Source of the DNA: Pseudomonas urmiensis | GTDB taxonomy: Bacteria; Pseudomonadota; Gammaproteobacteria; Pseudomonadales; Pseudomonadaceae | Reading direction: 5' to 3' | NCBI RefSeq assembly: GCF_014268815.2 | Contig: NZ_JABWRE020000002.1 | Coordinates: forward strand, 1 to 64,000 | DNA: 64,000 bases | Part shown: piece by piece, positions 61,599-64,000 of the stretch | How positions within the stretch are numbered: the stretch's first letter is position 1 | Layout: each line of letters opens with the position of its first letter | Made by a program: the position numbers and the translations under genes | Notes under the pieces: model-generated | The model's database searches: none | The model's input: only the letters and a program-made list of their open reading frames with translations | Told to the model about the DNA's origin: nothing

Positions 61599-61624
61599 GT
61601 GACCAAAATTAATCATTTGGTCAC
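61599..61624. promoter_or_regulatory. 9 bp palindrome upstream of aroQ-accB-accC
   Basis: GTGACCAAA (61599-61607) and TTTGGTCAC (61616-61624) are perfect inverted repeats around 8 bp (ATTAATCA), 146 bp before aroQ. Such a symmetric AT-centred site looks like a dimer operator. It does not match the BirA operator or the PsrA site I remember. Confidence 0.5.
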
Positions 61625-61744
61625 ATACTTTGCGCGAATCTCGGACATCGTGCTGGCTATTGCAGGGAACTGGACACTCGTGGTCGCTTTGCGGCATAGT
61701 CGCCGCGCATGTCGAATTGCCCTACAAGACCAAGGAACCCGCAG

Positions 61745-62197
61745 ATGGCAACCCTACTGGTGCTGCATGGCCCCAACCTCAACCTGCTCGGTACCCGCGA
61801 GCCAGGTCACTATGGTGCCGCCACCCTCGCCCAGATCAACCAGGACCTGGAGCAGCGTGCCCGCGCCGCAGGCCACCATCTGCAGTACCTGCAGAGCAAT
61901 GCCGAATACGAACTGATCGACCGTATCCACGCCGCGCGTAACGAAGGCGTCGACTTCATCCTGATCAATCCGGCTGCTTTCACCCACACCAGCGTCGCAT
62001 TACGTGACGCATTGCTGGCAGTGAGCATCCCATTCATCGAAGTGCACCTGTCCAACGTGCACAAGCGTGAACCGTTCCGTCATCACTCCTACTTTTCCGA
62101 TGTTGCTGTAGGGGTGATCTGCGGCTTGGGCGCCACCGGTTACCGGTTGGCCCTGGAGTCTGCGCTGGAACACCTGGCTGCCAACGCACAGCCCTGA
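61745..62197 (+). CDS. aroQ: Type II 3-dehydroquinate dehydratase
   Basis: A 150 aa enzyme of the shikimate pathway that converts 3-dehydroquinate to 3-dehydroshikimate. Visible signatures are [52 protein letters not shown] and [20 protein letters not shown]; the catalytic Tyr (about 23) and His (about 102) are in place. Its length is typical. AAGGA precedes ATG 61745; the longer frame at 61709 is rejected. It is the first gene of the aroQ-accB-accC group. Confidence 0.96.
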   Translation: MATLLVLHGPNLNLLGTREPGHYGAATLAQINQDLEQRARAAGHHLQYLQSNAEYELIDRIHAARNEGVDFILINPAAFTHTSVALRDALLAVSIPFIEVHLSNVHKREPFRHHSYFSDVAVGVICGLGATGYRLALESALEHLAANAQP

Positions 62198-62207
62198 TGA
62201 CACAAGG

Positions 62208-62229
62208 CCTTGGCCCCTTGGGGCCGAGG
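62208..62229 (+). promoter_or_regulatory. Hairpin in the aroQ-accB gap
   Basis: CCTTGGCCCC (62208-62217) and GGGGCCGAGG (62220-62229) fold into a tight stem (9-10 pairs, one G-U). No T run follows. It lies 10 bp after aroQ and 68 bp before accB, and could cap the aroQ mRNA or modulate read-through into accBC. Confidence 0.45.
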
Positions 62230-62297
62230 TCATAGAGAAACGTTTTCGACACGTTTTCAAATTACGTCCCCGACCGAACCTTGGGAGTTGCTGATTA

Positions 62298-62759
62298 ATG
62301 GATATCCGTAAAGTCAAAAAGCTGATCGAACTGCTGGAAGAGTCCGGCATCGACGAACTGGAGATCAAGGAAGGCGAAGAGTCCGTTCGCATCAGCCGTC
62401 ACAGCAAGACCCCAGCTGCCCAGCAGTACTTCGCTCCACAACCGATGCACGCAGCGCCCGTCGCCGCCGCTCCAGTTGCAGCCGCACCAGTGGCTGAAGC
62501 CGCTGCCGCCGCACCTGCACTGAAAGGCACCGTGGTCCGTTCGCCGATGGTAGGTACCTTCTACCGCAAGCCTTCGCCGACCTCGCCGAACTTCGCTGAA
62601 GTCGGTCAGAGCATCAAGAAGGGCGACACCCTGTGCATCGTCGAAGCGATGAAGATGATGAACCACATCGAAGCCGAAATCGGCGGTGTCATCGACGCCA
62701 TCCTGGTAGAAGACGGTCAGCCGGTTGAGTTCGACCAGCCGCTGTTCACCATCGTTTGA
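62298..62759 (+). CDS. accB: Biotin carboxyl carrier protein of acetyl-CoA carboxylase
   Basis: A 153 aa carrier. The N-terminal dimerisation-like segment (1-35) is followed by an Ala/Pro-rich linker (45-75) and the biotinyl domain with Lys119 in EAMKMM as the biotin site. The thumb-containing region [14 protein letters not shown] matches AccB. It carries carboxybiotin between AccC and the carboxyltransferase for malonyl-CoA synthesis. GGGAG precedes the ATG, and accC follows after 17 bp. Confidence 0.97.
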   Translation: MDIRKVKKLIELLEESGIDELEIKEGEESVRISRHSKTPAAQQYFAPQPMHAAPVAAAPVAAAPVAEAAAAAPALKGTVVRSPMVGTFYRKPSPTSPNFAEVGQSIKKGDTLCIVEAMKMMNHIEAEIGGVIDAILVEDGQPVEFDQPLFTIV

Positions 62760-62776
62760 TTCGCGGAGAGCCAACG

Positions 62777-64000
62777 ATGTCTGGGAAGCTGGAAAAAGTC
62801 CTGATCGCCAACCGTGGGGAAATTGCCCTGCGGATCCTGCGTGCCTGCAAAGAGCTGGGCATCAAGACCGTCGCCGTGCACTCCACGGCCGACCGTGAAC
62901 TGATGCACCTGGGCCTGGCAGACGAGTCGGTCTGCATTGGTCCTGCTTCGTCCAAAGACTCCTACCTGCACATCCCGGCGATCATCGCCGCTGCCGAAGT
63001 GACAGGCGCTACCGCAATCCACCCTGGCTACGGCTTCCTCGCGGAAAACGCCGACTTCGCCGAGCAAGTGGAGAAATCCGGTTTCGCCTTCATCGGCCCG
63101 AAAGCCGATACCATTCGCCTGATGGGCGACAAGGTTTCGGCCAAGGACGCGATGATCAAGACCGGCGTGCCAACCGTTCCGGGTTCTGACGGCCCACTGC
63201 CGGAAGACGAAGAAACCGCCCTGGCGATCGCTCGCGAAGTCGGTTATCCGGTGATCATCAAGGCCGCCGGTGGCGGTGGTGGTCGCGGTATGCGCGTGGT
63301 GCACAAGGAAGAGGATCTGATCTCCTCGGCCAAACTGACCCGTACCGAAGCCGGTGCAGCCTTCGGCAACCCGATGGTCTACCTGGAGAAGTTCCTGACC
63401 AACCCACGTCACGTGGAAGTTCAGGTGCTGTCCGACGGCCAAGGCAATGCCATCCACCTGGGCGATCGCGACTGCTCCTTGCAGCGCCGTCACCAGAAGG
63501 TGCTGGAAGAGGCTCCGGCCCCAGGCATCGATGAGCAGGCCCGCCAGGAAGTTTTCAAGCGTTGCGTCGATGCCTGCATCGAGATCGGCTACCGTGGCGC
63601 TGGCACCTTCGAGTTCCTCTACGAGAACGGTCGTTTCTACTTCATCGAGATGAACACCCGTGTTCAGGTGGAGCACCCGGTTTCGGAGATGGTCACCGGT
63701 ATCGACATCGTCAAGGAGATGCTCAGCATCGCCGCTGGCAACAAGCTGTCGTTCACCCAGGAAGACGTGGTGATCCGCGGTCACTCGCTGGAGTGCCGGA
63801 TCAACGCCGAAGACCCGAAGAAGTTCATCCCAAGCCCAGGTACCGTCAAGCACTTCCATGCCCCAGGTGGCAATGGCGTGCGGGTCGATTCGCACCTGTA
63901 CAGCGGCTATTCGGTTCCGCCGAACTATGACTCGCTGATCGGCAAGCTGATCACCTACGGCAAGGATCGCGACGAGGCCATGGCGCGCATGCGCAATGCC
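62777..64000 (+). CDS. accC: Biotin carboxylase of acetyl-CoA carboxylase (3' end outside window)
   Basis: The first 408 codons are present of an enzyme that is normally about 450 aa. [20 protein letters not shown] is the usual N-terminus. The ATP-grasp core shows [31 protein letters not shown], the metal and bicarbonate region [18 protein letters not shown], and the AccC-specific [14 protein letters not shown]. Frame is open to the window edge. It charges AccB with CO2 at the expense of ATP. GGAGAG precedes the ATG. Confidence 0.96.
   Translation, partial: MSGKLEKVLIANRGEIALRILRACKELGIKTVAVHSTADRELMHLGLADESVCIGPASSKDSYLHIPAIIAAAEVTGATAIHPGYGFLAENADFAEQVEKSGFAFIGPKADTIRLMGDKVSAKDAMIKTGVPTVPGSDGPLPEDEETALAIAREVGYPVIIKAAGGGGGRGMRVVHKEEDLISSAKLTRTEAGAAFGNPMVYLEKFLTNPRHVEVQVLSDGQGNAIHLGDRDCSLQRRHQKVLEEAPAPGIDEQARQEVFKRCVDACIEIGYRGAGTFEFLYENGRFYFIEMNTRVQVEHPVSEMVTGIDIVKEMLSIAAGNKLSFTQEDVVIRGHSLECRINAEDPKKFIPSPGTVKHFHAPGGNGVRVDSHLYSGYSVPPNYDSLIGKLITYGKDRDEAMARMRNA

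Overview
The window looks like chromosomal DNA of a Pseudomonas, most probably from the P. putida group. The protein families, the GC-rich codon use, the REP-like intergenic repeats and the order speA - sui1-type factor - NUDIX - DUF2333 - gcbA - ctpL-like receptor - dsbD - aroQ - accB - accC all fit; that order is, from memory, the one seen around PA4839-PA4848 in P. aeruginosa. About 55 genes are packed on both strands. No rRNA, tRNA, CRISPR array, prophage or complete insertion sequence was seen.

Layout. (1) 1-4.1 kb: a beta-alanine/malonate-semialdehyde module (mmsA, bauA) divergent from a LysR regulator. (2) 4.1-9.8 kb: a RutR-like regulator, a YigZ/IMPACT protein, an SDR, two purine-base deaminases (8-oxoguanine and adenine) and an ArsR-type regulator. 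(3) 9.8-15.4 kb: a 600 bp gene-poor gap, a small protein, a Bcr/CflA exporter, then a copper circuit (copZ, a small exported protein, copA, cueR) with two CueR-type promoters that have the diagnostic 19 bp spacer. (4) 15.6-24.4 kb: a dCache chemoreceptor carrying an amino-acid-binding motif, an AraC regulator, a divergent thiolase / FabG4-type reductase / MaoC hydratase set, a MazG-like pyrophosphohydrolase, the tRNA methyltransferase CmoM and two tandem DUF4136 lipoproteins.

(5) 24.4-41.9 kb is an accessory surface-structure region. It holds a Tad/Flp pilus locus: tadG, the PprA kinase, a TadE-like pseudopilin, the prepilin peptidase FppA, the PprB regulator, a DUF3613 protein, tadDCBAZ, rcpA, rcpC and flp, with a stand-alone receiver protein directly behind flp. 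Next come a decayed toxin-antitoxin pair (intact antitoxin, toxin missing its N-terminus) and an orphan TpsB transporter with no TpsA partner. (6) 42.0-51.2 kb: PbpC and an alpha-2-macroglobulin lipoprotein (a pair known from other Gram-negatives), a small membrane protein and a MATE exporter. (7) 51.3-64.0 kb: the conserved core block listed above, ending inside accC.

How the parts work together. PprA/PprB probably switch on the Tad pilus, and GcbA makes cyclic di-GMP, so attachment is a repeated theme. CopZ, CopA and CueR form a closed copper-export loop. The ctpL-like gene has a candidate Pho box, which suits a receptor used in phosphate starvation. AroQ, AccB and AccC supply aromatic and fatty-acid precursors. 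The most unusual points are the TA scar beside the orphan TpsB, the receiver protein tied to flp, DnaA-box-containing direct repeats at 5.4-5.7 kb, and a long palindrome upstream of aroQ-accB-accC. All functional statements are inferred from sequence read by eye; no database search was run.
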